The notes: generated by a model not told the origin, from the letters alone. Positions 23,301 to 34,785 are shown, counted from the first letter of the stretch. The stretch: 64,000 nt of DNA from Plecoglossus altivelis (GCA_036571765.1 BROE01000022.1:14961576-15025575); one strand, 5' to 3'. Translations and numbers: made by a program.

Positions 23301-24020
23301 AGCATGTTAATGAGTGTGCCCAGTGTCAGTATGCCCAGCAGAGAGAGAGGTGCCATCTGGAGATTCAAAGAATCCCACCATCTGGCCAGCTCCCTCTCCC
23401 TACCCTGACTGAATAAGAATCGACCACATAATAGAGCGCGGTATCACTGCCTGGCCTTCAGGCTAAGATCAGGTAGCTCAGAACAGGAGCTGATTGGGCC
23501 AACATTAATACACAGTTTGGTTTTTGGATGTTGAAAGAGATGTGGGAGCACATGATATTTTGTTTGCATTCGTCCCGAATCGATCGGTGCGGGCAGGTTT
23601 GATTTGGTTCAAAGCGTTATCCAGACATGAATAATTGACTGGAGTCGTTTTGTTTTGGTTTCCAAGTTACCATATTTAGCGATGGGAAGTTTTGTTCGAG
23701 AGGCAATACTCATGCTCTACGACAAGAGTGAAAATCTGTTTTGCAATAAATCAACTGAGACCATCTTCAAGCTTAAGAGTTCTTTGACACTCGACCAATA
23801 CACAGAGTGGGCCTTCACAGGGGTGATCTGAATTATGTATGGAGTGTAAGTACGTTTTTGGCAGGAAGAGCAAGCGGAGAATGGACGAACATTCAAAACT
23901 AGTCAGCCATAGTCAAAGATGCCATTTCCGTTTTGGATGAGATGCCATTGTTTACAGGAGGGTTCAGAGAGGTTCTGATGGAGAAGTGCCCTGATGTTCA
24001 GTCACTCGCTCTGTCCCTCC
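23301..24020. other. Unique intronic sequence
   Basis: AT-leaning and repeat-free, with TAATACACAGTTTGG and ATGAATAATTGACTGG. It could contain a regulatory element, but the cores are sparse. Confidence 0.4.
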
Positions 24021-24175
24021 TCACTCTCTCTCTCTCTCTCTCTCTCTCCCTCCCTCACTCACTCTCGCTCCCTCTCACACTCCCCTCTCTCTACTTTTCT
24101 TTCCCTCTCTCTCTCTCTCTCTCTCTCTCTCGCTCCACCCTCCTCTCTCTCTTTTCTTCCCTCCTCTTAGTTGAG
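24021..24175. repeat. (TC)n-rich tract
   Basis: Two longer TC runs lie near 24027-24048 and 24105-24131, joined by imperfect CTCCCTCACTC sequence. Confidence 0.9.
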
Positions 24176-24374
24176 AGAAATCTCCTGACGCTGTAAAATG
24201 GGCAATGATGACATATGTGGATGCAGGCCTGTTCATATCTTTGTTCGGCCTTTAGGGAAATAAATATCTGAGAACATTCAGTGAAATGAAGCTCACTCAA
24301 TAAATCACCGTGACACAATAAACACTTCTGGCACATGAGCAGCCCCCTACCAACCATCCCCCTGCGCCTCCAGC
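24176..24374. other. Short unique spacer
   Basis: Balanced, repeat-free and AT-leaning. No feature supported. Confidence 0.45.
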
Positions 24375-24556
24375 CCCCGCACACACATGCGCGCACTCAC
24401 GCACACACACGTTCACACACACACCCACACACGCACGTGCGGGCACACACACACGCTCACCCACACACTCAGGCGCATACACGGACAAGCAAGCACACAC
24501 ACACACACCCTTCCCTCCCACACACGCGCGCGCGCACACACACACACACGCCCTCC
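24375..24556. repeat. Complex (CA)n repeat with CG-alternating core
   Basis: CACACA runs contain CGCACGTGCGGGC and a CACGCGCGCGCGCACAC core near 24523-24540, strictly alternating and therefore Z-DNA-prone. Confidence 0.92.
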
Positions 24557-24589
24557 TCCCAGACACCACCTACCTCCTCTCTCCCTGAC

Positions 24590-24790
24590 TCTTCTCATGC
24601 TACCAAATGGTGCCTCCCTACAGGCCAGTAAATCAAATCCCAGCACAAATACAGTGGGAATTTATTTGGAATGGGCTTTTGTTCTCTTTAACGCCCAATT
24701 GTTAGACCAAGCAGGTCACAAGATAAATCTGAAAGGGTTGTTTTGGGCTGCAGCTGAGCTCCTGTTGCCGGGTATGGGAGCGTAAATCGT
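24590..24790. promoter_or_regulatory. Candidate conserved block
   Basis: Repeat-free sequence with GTAAATCAAATCCC, GTGGGAATTTATTTGG, GCCCAATTGTTAGACC and GATAAATCTGAAAGG, ending in a GCAGCTGAGCTCC stretch. Confidence 0.35.
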
Positions 24791-25610
24791 GGAGGGAGTT
24801 TCTAGAGAGTCCCTCAGATCAACTGTGGATAGCTGCTGTCCCTTCACCAACTGGAGCACTGTGGGGAAAGTCAACACCAAGAGCCTAAACATATGTTATT
24901 TCGTCTCCTGTCACCTCTCTGTCATGCCGCGCCCCGGCCCGCCCCCCCCCCTGCGGCTGAGATATGGACCGGTCTGACAGGTGATTGGGCAAAATTGTAC
25001 AGGGTCTCTTCTGATTGGTTTGTGGGACATTTGGACTTTACGTTAGTGGCTAGTGACCGGAAGCATTGCCTTGGGGCCGGGTCGTTTCTACTTGGCTGTA
25101 GTGAGCCATGAGGCTGTCAACATCTCACAGGTTCCAAGAGCAAAGGACCAGAATGTGGAAAACGATTGTATTGTTTTGCGCTCCCATGGGGTCATGACCC
25201 TCCAGTTCTCATGTGTCTCAGAGCGATGCTGAGAAAGACTTTCTGAAACTTTTGTCCTGAACGGACTGTATTTGGGCACCTGCGATGGAAGCAAGTCGTG
25301 TAACCGAGTTGAATTCGTTTCTCAGTGTTTGCTATGGTAACGCACATGGTAACGGCCCTTTAAACGATTATATTTTTAAACCGTCGGCCAGAATATCTTT
25401 TTCCTTTATCTGTGCTGGCAGTGGATATGATTGCTCACTGTTATAAATGGCGCATAGTTTGTGCTGGGAGAGAAAGGCATTGTTTACCTAGGGCCCCACG
25501 CGGTGGATCTGTCCAATGTAAGGTAATCTGTAGTAATAAGCTCCATTTGTTTTGTTTAGCTTTTAAGCTGAGGGAGGGCGAGCGAGAGAGAGCGAAAGAG
25601 GAAGGGAGAG
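24791..25610. other. Unique intronic sequence
   Basis: Balanced. GCTATGGTAACGCACATGGTAAC near 25331-25353 contains two GGTAAC half-sites of the kind bound by RFX factors. No gene. Confidence 0.45.
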
Positions 25611-25665
25611 AGATGGGGGTGGTGTGGGGGGTATGAGGTGGGGGGTGTGGGGGGGGGGGGGGAGC
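25611..25665. repeat. G-rich tract with G14
   Basis: GGGGGTGGTGTGGGGGGTATG is followed by 14 uninterrupted G at 25649-25662. Confidence 0.9.
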
Positions 25666-25854
25666 AAAAATCTCATTTCAAATCCTACCCTCCCTCTTAT
25701 CTCTATTTGTTCAGTTGCTTTTAATGCCACATACTGAAAGAATTTCAATGGCTGTTTTGCCATGAAGTCATTTGTTATCCTTCGGCAAGCTTTCGTCTCC
25801 CTATTGTGTGACAAGCCCAGAGTGCACCAATCCTCCAGATGGAGCGAGGCTACA

Positions 25855-25935
25855 GGCACACACACACACACAAGTACCACACACACACCCACACACACAC
25901 ACACACAGACAAGCATGTACACACACACACACGCA
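25855..25935. repeat. Imperfect (CA)n repeat
   Basis: Several CACACA runs are separated by AGTACC and GACAAGCATGTA. Confidence 0.93.
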
Positions 25936-26460
25936 CGGCCACGTGCGCGCATTTCTCTGATAGACAGGTTCACACACACTCGCATAAATGCATTCTAAAT
26001 GTTTTGACACACAGATATCCTTGTCTGGGGGTATATAGGGAAATGATCATGTCACAGCCAGCGCACTCCTTTCTCCTCCAACTTCCGCTGCTGTCGGAAA
26101 TGTAGCCAGTCAGAGCTGCAAGTGTTTACAAACAGACAATGGAAGCCATCCACAACAATATTCAATTTCATCTGTGGCCTTGTTGTCAGTTGCAATATAA
26201 TTTGCCTACAATAAAGGAGCTACTTCAGCCGCCTTCTGGAACAGATGCTCCACCAGTTCTGCCTGGAACGTGGGAACTGCAGTCAGATTTAGCACACTTT
26301 CTGGCTTCGCGTTTGTCTAATTGAGCTGTGTTTGGGTGTAAACTGTAAACGTGCTCGTTTCATGTGTTTCTTGTTTTCTTCGGCCTTTTCTTTCCTACGC
26401 GACTCCTCGTTCTGTTCTCGGTGGGGTGCGAACGCCCTCGAACTCAGGTTAGTGCTCTTC
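25936..26460. other. Unique intronic sequence
   Basis: No repeats or genes recognised. Confidence 0.45.
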
Positions 26461-26960
26461 AACTCCACGTAATCAAACAGAACAGAACGTATCTTCTGAA
26501 AACACTGGCTCGTCCTTTCTCTGCCTCCGCGTAATTAAACACAACAGAGCACATTCATTCACATTCATTGTCGTTGTCAAATCTCCGCATCAACTGCACT
26601 CTTTCGACACATGGCACATACATAATGTCATACTCTTGTCTAGTTTGGGTTATCTCCACATCACCCCCCCAAAACCCACCGCCCACAACCACTCTCCGCC
26701 TACCCGCCCACTACCCCATCAACTCACCACATAGAAATCCTATTCCACTACGCCCCCTCTCGCACACATCTCAAACAGGCCCTACGAATATCACTGCTAT
26801 ACGCTACATCTCAGATACCTATCTAATCTCCACACTCAGAGATAGCGACACTGCCGGCCAGCTCCCTCCTATATAATTCTTACTCCAAACACAACAAAAC
26901 GTATGGACTCAAAAATTCTCCATCTTCTCATAATCAAACACAACAGAACACAGATAATCT
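26461..26960. repeat. Region with a repeated motif of about 25 bp and a G-poor island
   Basis: TAATCAAACA(C/G)AACAGAAC-type copies occur at about 26468, 26531 (TAATTAAACACAACAGAGC) and 26931, with a weaker echo at about 26884. Between them the plus strand is C/A-rich and very poor in G: about 20 G in the 220 bases 26661-26880. Origin unknown. Confidence 0.5.
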
Positions 26961-27395
26961 CATGCGAGGCCAACGGCTGGTCAAATGGTGAGTTTGCGTC
27001 CCATTTATTATCTTTCATTTCGCCTAATCCATCCAGCGCTTATAGACCTGCGTCATGAAAATACGACACCCCGTCGGTCGACTTTTGTTCAGTTTCCCTT
27101 CGGAGGGAAGCCTGCTACTGAGGGGAGTCTCTCCCGTACCGGCAGTACGACGCGTCCGTTTCGATCCTTTGGAGGTTGACGCTGTAGCGCTGGGTGGAGT
27201 GCTTCTCTACACGAAAGAGCGAGCGTGCGATTGCAAATAATTTGGGAATAAAACAACAGAAAAAGCTTTTGACGGAAGACCCAATTGATGCCGGTGAAAA
27301 CGCCTTTCCATTCTAGGAACTGGAATAAGCGTAAAAGCAGGTTCCATAACAAGCTGAACGTTATAACCCTAACAGCCATCCCTAAATGATTTGAT
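26961..27395. other. Unique intronic sequence
   Basis: Balanced, with moderately frequent CpG (ACGACGCGTCCG near 27147). Short frames only. Confidence 0.45.
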
Positions 27396-27575
27396 TGACT
27401 CACGCTAGACCTCTCTGCTCCATTCTAAACCTAATGGAGTCTGCCTATAATTTAACCGGCGTTTGATTGACAGCTCCTTTCTCTATCTCAACAGTAACCC
27501 TTGATAATGTACATTAGAGTGGGATTAAAGCAAGGTGCTAACGCGTATTAAAAAATTAAGCCAAGCCAGTGGACT
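27396..27575. promoter_or_regulatory. Candidate conserved block
   Basis: CCTATAATTTAACCGGCG, TTTGATTGACAGCTCC, TTGATAATGTACATTAG and GTATTAAAAAATTAAGCC are spaced over 150 bp without repeats. TTGATTGACAG resembles a PBX/MEIS-type site. Confidence 0.4.
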
Positions 27576-27600
27576 GGCAAAGCTCCCCCCCATTCTTCTC

Positions 27601-27633
27601 TCCCTCCCTCCCTCCCTCCCTCCCTCCCTCCCT
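27601..27633. repeat. (TCCC)8 microsatellite
   Basis: An uninterrupted tetranucleotide repeat within a wider pyrimidine tract (27583-27680). Confidence 0.95.
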
Positions 27634-27689
27634 TTCTCTCTATTTTCACTCCTTTTCTCCAGCTCCCACCCCCCCTCCACTTCCGCCCT

Positions 27690-28130
27690 CTTCACCTCAT
27701 AGGCCAGCATGACATTCAAATTCCAATGCAATTCAAGTAGTTGATAGGGACCTGTTAATACAGCCGCAACCATGCCCTTGTGGGAGACGTCTAATGACAG
27801 TGAGCAGTGGGCCACAGCGCAAAGAGTGATAGGACATTATACTGCCTACGCAAGCTACAGAGCCTTGACGAGGAGAAGCAAGGATACAAACATCAAATAT
27901 AACAATGTAGCCTTCATAACTAGGTGCTTAATTTGTCAAAACGCCTCTCTTTGGCTGAGGGCATATTTTACTGCGCCGCAAGCCCTTGGCATATTTAAGA
28001 GAGCCACGCTAGTTTTTCCTGTCGCAGGATACCGGGCTTATTGTACTGCTTCTGGTGTTGTAAATAGCAGTAAATCTTCAACAGAACATTTATTTTTGTG
28101 TGACACCAAAGCCTCCCTGTTGGAATGATT
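27690..28130. promoter_or_regulatory. Possible regulatory block; contains a 118-codon chance frame
   Basis: Repeat-free DNA with CATTCAAATTCCAATGCAATTC at its left side and ACTAGGTGCTTAATTTG near 27920. A plus-strand frame (27772-28128) crosses it but has no recognised domain. Confidence 0.3.
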
Positions 28131-28435
28131 GAATGCTACTTATTTGATTTCAGTTTCCCTCCATTTGGGGGGATTTTGTGAAGAGTCTGGTTTGAAGACA
28201 ATGAACTAACAGAAGATTGTTTTAACAGCTGTGTGTCTTTGATTACATGGTTCTTTGAAGTATCACTTTAAGTTAGCCTTTGAACTTGGATAGAGATCAG
28301 AAGTGAATTGGGCTCTGTTTTGATGTAAGAGGAGGGGATTTTAGGAGGGGATTGTTGAAACGTTCATAAACGGATTCCAACCGTTTGGAGGACATGTTTA
28401 GTGTTGATTTTCAATTGAGGCAGGAGAGAGAGAGA
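28131..28435. other. Unique intronic sequence
   Basis: T-rich to balanced. Nothing recognised. Confidence 0.45.
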
Positions 28436-28490
28436 GCTGTGTGTTTGTGTGTGTGAGTGTGTGTTTGTGTGTGTGTGTGTGTGTGTGTTG
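28436..28490. repeat. (TG)n microsatellite, imperfect
   Basis: TGTGTG runs with TTTG and GAG interruptions. Confidence 0.92.
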
Positions 28491-29939
28491 AGCTGGGAGG
28501 AGGATGAAGGGATCAAGAGGAAGGGAGGGAGGAGGAAGGTTTCATGTTCTCATGCACCTTATGAGCGAAAAGAAAAACAGCAGTTGCCATCTCCTTGGTA
28601 GAAGTGCTGTGTTCTCCGAACTGCAGTTGGTGTGTTGTTATTCCAGAAGATTCTCTGCCTCTATAGCTCCTTGTTTGGCTCAGGGTAGGAATATGTTGTC
28701 CATATGGTTCATTAGCTCAACACAAGACGACCACAATATCATTTTACCCCCTCCTTGTTAAACTGTGGTAGCCCCAACCCCTGGAGCCCTCAGGACATTC
28801 AGACATCCTGAAACAGTTACACTTAATCTTCATGCCGCTTTTGATGGCAGAAATAATGTGCATTGGAGTTACCTGTTGTTTTAGCCAAATTCAAGTTCTA
28901 TCATAGGATTTAAATCATTGTACACTAATCTAAAGGATTTGAGGTTTCAAGTCTTTGGTAACGGGCTTTAAGCTGGTTGTCCTTTTTAAAAAGGCAGCGA
29001 GGTACAGAGTCACTGCAGGAAAGCAGATTAGTTCAATTCCATGTTTTTAAGGAAGAACTACACTAGCTTAGTTGGATTACTGTTGGATCGGTCGCTTGAA
29101 GTGTGTGCAAAGACATGGATTCCTTTTTCTTCTTAGCATGAACTTGTAGCTTCTTGAACTGTGCTGTTCTTTAGAAAGGTACTAAGGTGAATTCGGAGAA
29201 GCAGCGCCACATTGATAACGAATATCGAAGCCCTTCCTCAAGGAACATTTAAATGCATCCGATTCCAAGTGATAATCTGTTCCGAAACGAACGTGTATCA
29301 GCATCCTGTTTTTATACTGTCCTAGAACATGAGACTTTTTCCTAATGAGTCTTGCCAGTGCGGTTTGAAAATTTTTTGCACCGTATCAACGTAACCTTCT
29401 GCGTGTCACAAACCGGTCACACGCCTCCCGGTCTTCCGCCACGGGGCCGTTCCGACCACGTCCTGCTCTCCGCGGGACGTTGAAATGAATCGTGTTCCAG
29501 ATCCACCATTGTTGTCCCATCTCCCCGAACACTGGTAACAACACATACGCGGGGGGAAAAAAACTAAAAAGTTATGGAACTTGGCCTATATCTGTCAAAG
29601 TCACTGAGAGACCAGGCATAATACTTGATTTATATTTGGCTCTGGAGATGTGCAATTTCTGTTGTAAATGTTCATTGAATCAAGGACAAAGAAATGGATG
29701 GCCCCTGCATACTACATGACCCACATAAGGGATACACGGAAGTCCTGATCCACTTTAACAACACTCCGATGCAAATACGAAACACATTCTTTGCTTCTCG
29801 ATGCCATGTTTGAATCATATATATGTGTGTTTGCATCTCCGTCCTTCCTGCCCTCTGCGCTTCGCTCTTTGATATAAATAGGTAGACTTTCACGGGACCA
29901 GGCACGAGGAAGTTAAAGGAACGAGTAGGAAAGAGGAAA
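28491..29939. other. Unique intronic sequence
   Basis: Mostly balanced and repeat-free, with an ATGCAAAT octamer at 29769-29776. No supported gene. Confidence 0.45.
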
Positions 29940-30480
29940 TGGCGATATTTTTACATGATGTCCTACATTTTGTCAGCTAAAATCAGGATATTGCCTGAGC
30001 AAGAAGGAGCGGTGTTCTTCAGTTGTCAAAAGGCAGTAAGTAATGATTAAAATAGCAGTGTGAAATGTAGGGAGATTAAAGTGATGCTAATGATAAGTGA
30101 GAGAAGAAAAGGGCAAGCTATATTTTAATTCCTGGGAGAATGGTTAATGACTTCTATTGCCTGAGATTAAACTAAACCTGTCTCATCAGCTTTTTCTGCG
30201 CGCTGAGGAGAAAAAAAGAGCCCTGTGCACTTTAATTTATTAAACTCTTTTAAGGAAGCACGTTGATCTACATAGGTTAAACTTTCAAAATTTGGGCTAA
30301 AAAAGTCGCCCTATAAAGCTGTCATCTAGGGGCAATGGCAGTCGAGTTGCTCAAGGCACACTATAAAGAATTCATTATCTGCGAACTGCCACATTTAATC
30401 AGAAAATATCAATTATTTAAAGGGAAAGGTTTGCTCCTGTTTAGGGCATGAGGCTTCGCTGACAGAAAGGATTATCATGA
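29940..30480. promoter_or_regulatory. Strong candidate enhancer
   Basis: About 540 bp without any simple repeat. Cores include GTAATGATTAAAATAG, GATGCTAATGATAAG, TATTTTAATTCC, GGTTAATGAC, GATTAAACTAAACC, CACTTTAATTTATTAAAC and TATCAATTATTTAAAGG. This density of AT-rich homeodomain-type cores in non-repetitive DNA is typical of deeply conserved developmental enhancers. Confidence 0.5.
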
Positions 30481-30699
30481 CAAGCTCTGGAGTTGGATAG
30501 TGTCATCAAAGAACTGCGTGAACTTCTGCTCAATTCCAACGGTCCCTTCTAATACCTTTAGTTGTGCAAAATGGGAATTCACCCACAACCATAGGTCCCC
30601 CGTAATCACATCAGCGCTGCAATATACCCAACAAGTAAAGTATTTATCTCCTGTTTTCAGCTTGCTCGATAGACTAAGACTCACGCCGTGAAATTTTAA

Positions 30700-30960
30700 G
30701 CATGACATTAACACACAAGCCGTGGTGACCCCTGTAATGAAATGTATGGCTGTGTTGACATGGCATTAAGGCGATTCAACAGCGTTCATTAATCTTTGTT
30801 TCCCTGGAAGCCTCCTCTGGCATGTCCTTTGCCTAGGTACAGTGCAATGCCAGAAATTGTGAGGCTCCACACATATTTTCTGATGGCAATTAGCATGCAT
30901 TCCGATCCACTGAGCCCCCCTCGCATAGCAACCCGATCCTTACAGCCGCGTGAGGCTTTA
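30700..30960. promoter_or_regulatory. Candidate conserved block
   Basis: ATGACATTAAC, GGCATTAAGGCG, GTTCATTAATCTTTG and CAATTAGCATGCAT (30887-30900) in repeat-free DNA. The last contains the GCATGC palindrome. Confidence 0.4.
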
Positions 30961-31190
30961 TCGGCACAGGGGTGATAGAAGTCATTGAACATTCTGCTGA
31001 CAGCGGATTATTGTTGTTTTTCTACAGATGTCAGGCTTGAGTTGGTGGTGTTTTCCACTGTAGCGGCTGGCCCACAGCTATGCTCAGTCAAAAGGGGAGA
31101 GGGCGAAGGGAACTGGAGCCTATTTTTGTTCTCTCTATCGGTACCACGGTATCTCCGTCTCGCTTTCTTTTCTCTGCCACTCTTCAGGTC
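30961..31190. other. Unique intronic spacer
   Basis: Balanced sequence with no features recognised. Confidence 0.4.
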
Positions 31191-31310
31191 TATCTTCCTC
31201 CTCCTCTCCCATGCGTCCTCACTTTCTCTCTCTCTCTCTATGTCACTCTCTCTCTGTCGCTCCCTCTCTTTATCACTCCCCCTTTCTCCTTATCTATGTC
31301 TCTCAGCTCA
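31191..31310. repeat. (TC)n-rich tract
   Basis: CTCTCTCT runs with CGCTCC, TATCACTCC interruptions. The overlapping Ser/Leu frames are artefacts. Confidence 0.85.
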
Positions 31311-32326
31311 GACCTGGAAATAGGTCTGATATTTAAAGCACTAGTAGGAGTAGATGTCGTCCTGCAGATGACAACTCGTAGGACTCACAAAGGGCTGACA
31401 CTAAAACCTGTGCACTTTGTTCTAAACAGGACTATTTGCCAATTCGCCTTAGACCAGCTTTTAACATCTGTTCGCTCAAATATCACCGGCACGTCATAAA
31501 GGAATGTAACACCATGCAAAGGCCTAAAGACGCTTAAGATGTGGAAAACCAGACAGGTAAAAGGAGATTCTGACGTGAGCTGACTTTCCTGTCGAAGAGC
31601 GTTTCCCTGCTCTTAGTCTGGCTTCACGTCTGGGTGCAGGAGAGTCAACCAGACTGATCAATACCCCCGTTGGCCACTGCTGCTGGCCAGCAGAATACGA
31701 TCCAGGATCTTCCTGCGAACGGCCCCACCTGCGTCATACAACGTCGTCTTTCCCCCTTTTGAATCGATGCTGCTTTTTCCCCCCCGTGGCCTCGACACAT
31801 TCCGGAAGGGTGCGCTGTGATAGGAAGCATGAGGCCAGCAGAGATTCTGCGTCCGCCGTCGTCCACCAGCCGTTGGACTCAACGGCTGAAACGTAGCAAC
31901 CGATCACAGCCACTTAAGCGCGCATTCCATCGGTACTACGTTGGCACTTTATATGTGAATATGCAACCGTTGAACTCTAGGGATACCCTAAGGGTCTGGT
32001 GATGGCAGTTGGACTTGAGTGAACAGGGGTCCTTTATGTTTTACACGAGCTGAGTTTGAAAACCACCTCTAGCTAGCAGACTAATTAGCCAACCCTAAGG
32101 ATTTGGTTTGTTCATGATACTTCTGTCAGGGCTGTATCAGTTACAATATGTGTGTGTTACACAGAGTGTGCAGCAAGCGTCGGATTCCACAAGTCATTTT
32201 CCACTGCTAATTTTGAATTTAAATTCAGCTTACACCACGTATACAGCATGCCTAGGTTTTACATCTGAATCAAGTGGGAAATGTCTCATTTTGTTGACAT
32301 ATTTAGGATGAAATGCCCTCTCCTCA
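31311..32326. other. Unique intronic sequence
   Basis: Balanced. The stretch 31370-31400 encodes a weak look-alike of a DACH2-type linker peptide but lacks an acceptor tract; not called. No repeats. Confidence 0.45.
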
Positions 32327-32345
32327 CCCCCCCCCCCCCCCCCCC
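32327..32345. repeat. C19 homopolymer
   Basis: Nineteen uninterrupted C. Length is likely polymorphic and error-prone in sequencing. Confidence 0.95.
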
Positions 32346-32369
32346 ACACTCCCTGCACGAAGTAATATC

Positions 32370-32625
32370 TCTGTTTCTGGGGACATATTACAATAATGCA
32401 TTAAGAAATCACATTAATAATGCACATATTTTGTCACATATTTATAGCTATCCCCCAGACAGCCCCATGTCACAGTTGTTGTTAGATCCCCATTGGTTTC
32501 AATTAAAATCTCGCTGAGGCAATAAAAATAGCCAATTAAATTGGAGCAGGCTCTTCAGAGGTAAAAATGGTCTGATTAGATTAACCTTGAACATGAGTTA
32601 TGGTTAAAAATAAGCATACATGTAC
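32370..32625. promoter_or_regulatory. Strong candidate enhancer
   Basis: Dense AT-rich cores lie in repeat-free sequence: ACAATAATGCATTAAG, CACATTAATAATGCAC, TTTCAATTAAAATC and the odd palindrome CCAATTAAATTGG (32532-32544), then GATTAGATTAACC. Confidence 0.5.
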
Positions 32626-33060
32626 ATATAAATATATATAATCTTTTATGGTACACTATAAACTACGACAGAGGCGTTTTTTGGTCTTTTATCGCTCGCT
32701 GGGTAAAACTTTTCACAAAACGGCAAAAGTGACAACGGCGTGTACAGAGCCACATTTTACTGTCATGCGAGGGTGCTTGGGGTCTTATCAATGTTTGTTT
32801 GCATCAACATTTCCAAAGTTGCTCATTTTTCAATGTCCAAGCACACGCACACGCACAGCAGGAGGAGTAACAGCAGCATTTCACGCCGTGCACTCCTTCT
32901 TAATAGTACGGTGACACTGCTCCTCTCGGCGCCTCTGCCTGCCTGCAGCAATCCCACTCTACCTGGTAACTAGGAGTCAAGCATCCACACGCTAAAAATA
33001 CGCCTGACGCTAATGTCACACTCCCCTGCCATTTCCAGCACCCGGCTCCCAAAGCCCTGC
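32626..33060. other. Unique intronic sequence
   Basis: A short AT-rich run (ATATAAATATATATAA) near 32625-32641. Otherwise unremarkable. Confidence 0.45.
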
Positions 33061-33145
33061 CCCATGTGAAGGGGAGGGGAGGGGGGGAGGCAGGAGAGGG
33101 AGGGAGGCAGGGGGGGGAAGGGAAGGAGGGGAGGGAGTAGTGAGC
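33061..33145. repeat. G/A tract with quadruplex potential
   Basis: G4-A-G4-A-G7 at 33071-33087 is followed by further G-runs to 33137. At least four G tracts have single-A loops. Confidence 0.85.
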
Positions 33146-33497
33146 AGACATCTTTGTAATTCTTTTAATAACATGTGTAAACGGGCGAGGGGGCCTATCG
33201 TCCTGCGTCAGGGCCCAGGCTGGCCCCCGGCAGCTGATACCACCTAGGGGGCTGCTGGGAAACGCCTGAATCATTGAGGAGGGTGTGTGTGGGGAGGAGG
33301 GGGAGGGGCGCATGTGATTTGTTTTCACTCTTCATTAGGAATGGGTGGCAGTGTCTTCGCTGGACGGTTTCGCAAATCTATTACGTGGTCTTCAGCTCCT
33401 CACTTCATTTAGTTATTCTCTCTCTCTCCTCTCTCTCTCTCTGTCTCCCTGCTTCCCAACTCCTCTTCCTGGTTGTCGTGGGCAGTGGCAGGGTTGG
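33146..33497. other. Unique sequence then a (TC)n patch (33419-33442)
   Basis: Balanced, with a short CT repeat. Nothing recognised. Confidence 0.5.
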
Positions 33498-33543
33498 CCC
33501 CTCCCCCCCGGCCCCCCCCCCCCCCCCCGCCCCCCCCCCCCCC
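33498..33543. repeat. C-homopolymers C17 and C14 (minus-strand G4 potential)
   Basis: C17 at 33512-33528 and C14 at 33530-33543 are separated by a single G and preceded by further C-runs. The minus strand is a near-continuous G tract. Confidence 0.92.
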
Positions 33544-34249
33544 AGGCCTACTCCCACCCCCTCCTTTGTGCCCTTGGCAAATGAAAGGTCAAAGACGGTG
33601 CAGTGATTAATGAGCGGTAGACTCTGGGATCTCTCTGTCACTGCCCCCCCCCACTCTTTCCCCCCCCCTTCTTTCTCTTATTATTTAATCTCCTCATTTA
33701 TTCCCCCAGACCAGCTTGGCTGAAGTGCTCGTGAGGAGAAACAATGCGTTAGCGTGCTAGCTTTCTTCACTGAGGTGCGTTGGCAGGGGGCAAGTGCCCC
33801 GTAGCTGCGCGAGAAGAAGGAGAAGAAGAGAGAAGAAGAGGTGGGGAGAACGGAAAGCTTGTGAAAGTATAGCCTCCCTCCTCATTCCTGACCCACTCAA
33901 ACTCTGTTGCTCGACTTGGGTGCTAAGTCTAAATGATTTCACTTGTTCGTCTTAGCGCACAAAGCCTGCACTCCAGTGGCCCTGGGTTTGTCGTGTAAAA
34001 TAATGGCCGTCCTCCACGCCAGTGCTTCCTCTGTCTGGTTGCCACTCCAACTGTTCGGTCCTTCTGTTTATTTGAAAAAGTAATGAAATATTTACCCTCC
34101 ATTGCAGGGAAGATTAGCAGTTCGTAATTGACTGCAACAGAGAGAAGTCTGTCTCTCCGGTGTGTATTTGAGTGTGTATGTGTGTGTGTGTTTTAGAGAG
34201 CAGGGAGGAGAGCGAGGGGGCCCCTTGTGTTTGAATGCAGATCCTCAAC
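33544..34249. other. Unique intronic sequence with C-runs and a purine patch
   Basis: C-runs near 33643 and 33661, and a GAAGAAG-rich patch at 33810-33842. The stretch 34080-34135 (GAAATATTTACC, CGTAATTGACTGC) may be a small regulatory block. A TG run lies near 34165-34191. Confidence 0.4.
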
Positions 34250-34425
34250 ACACAATGGCGCCGTTAGCGAGGGCTGAGTCTCTGCCCGTCACTTTCCCTC
34301 CACATGTTGCTTTTGCTTTCAGAGATAAGTGGGCCTAATGCTGAACAAATAGTGGAAATCAGAAGCCACTGAGAATCATTCTCCGCTCCTTTTCCCAGGG
34401 CACCCAAATAGACGGGCGATCTCAC
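34250..34425. promoter_or_regulatory. Candidate conserved block
   Basis: Repeat-free sequence with GATAAGTGGGCCTAATGC, AACAAATAGTGG and CACTGAGAATCATTC cores, sitting left of a GA-rich tract. Confidence 0.3.
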
Positions 34426-34519
34426 AGACAGAGCAAAGGGAAAGAGGGGGGTGGGGAGAGAGAGGAGAGAGAGGGAGGGATGGAAAAAAAGAAGCAAGAA
34501 AAAAAAACAAAAAAAACAC
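34426..34519. repeat. Purine-rich tract
   Basis: GAGAGAGGGAGGGATGG is followed by A-rich sequence with runs of six to eight A. Confidence 0.85.
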
Positions 34520-34785
34520 TCGATGAGCAAAACAATTTTGTCACCACAAGCAGATCCAATTGAAAAGTCTCCTGGACGGGAAGGGAGCTGGAGTTGTCAG
34601 ATCAGGGCCGGGGCAATGAAAAGATCCAAGCAGGCTAAATTGGCATCAGGTGTGGGCTTCTCTGGCTGGTGATAGGCCCCCGCATTGTGCTGGCGAGACA
34701 TTCGGCCATTTCCAAAATATAATGGGAGAAATGAATGCAAATGAGCGAGTGGACTGAAATGTATTTAAATGCAGATTGAATGGAG
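34520..34785. promoter_or_regulatory. Strong candidate enhancer with POU octamer
   Basis: AACAATTTTGTC, TCCAATTGAAAAG, CTAAATTGGCATC and CCAAAATATAATGGG precede ATGCAAAT at 34735-34742; GTATTTAAATGC follows. AACAATTTTG also resembles a SOX-type core. About 265 bp are free of repeats. Confidence 0.5.

Noticed and set aside
31365..31400. Possible alternative exon resembling the extra DACH2 linker (LQMTTRRTHKG)
   Set aside because: The resemblance to the DACH2 linker is only a few residues, there is no polypyrimidine tract at the would-be acceptor and no clear donor follows.
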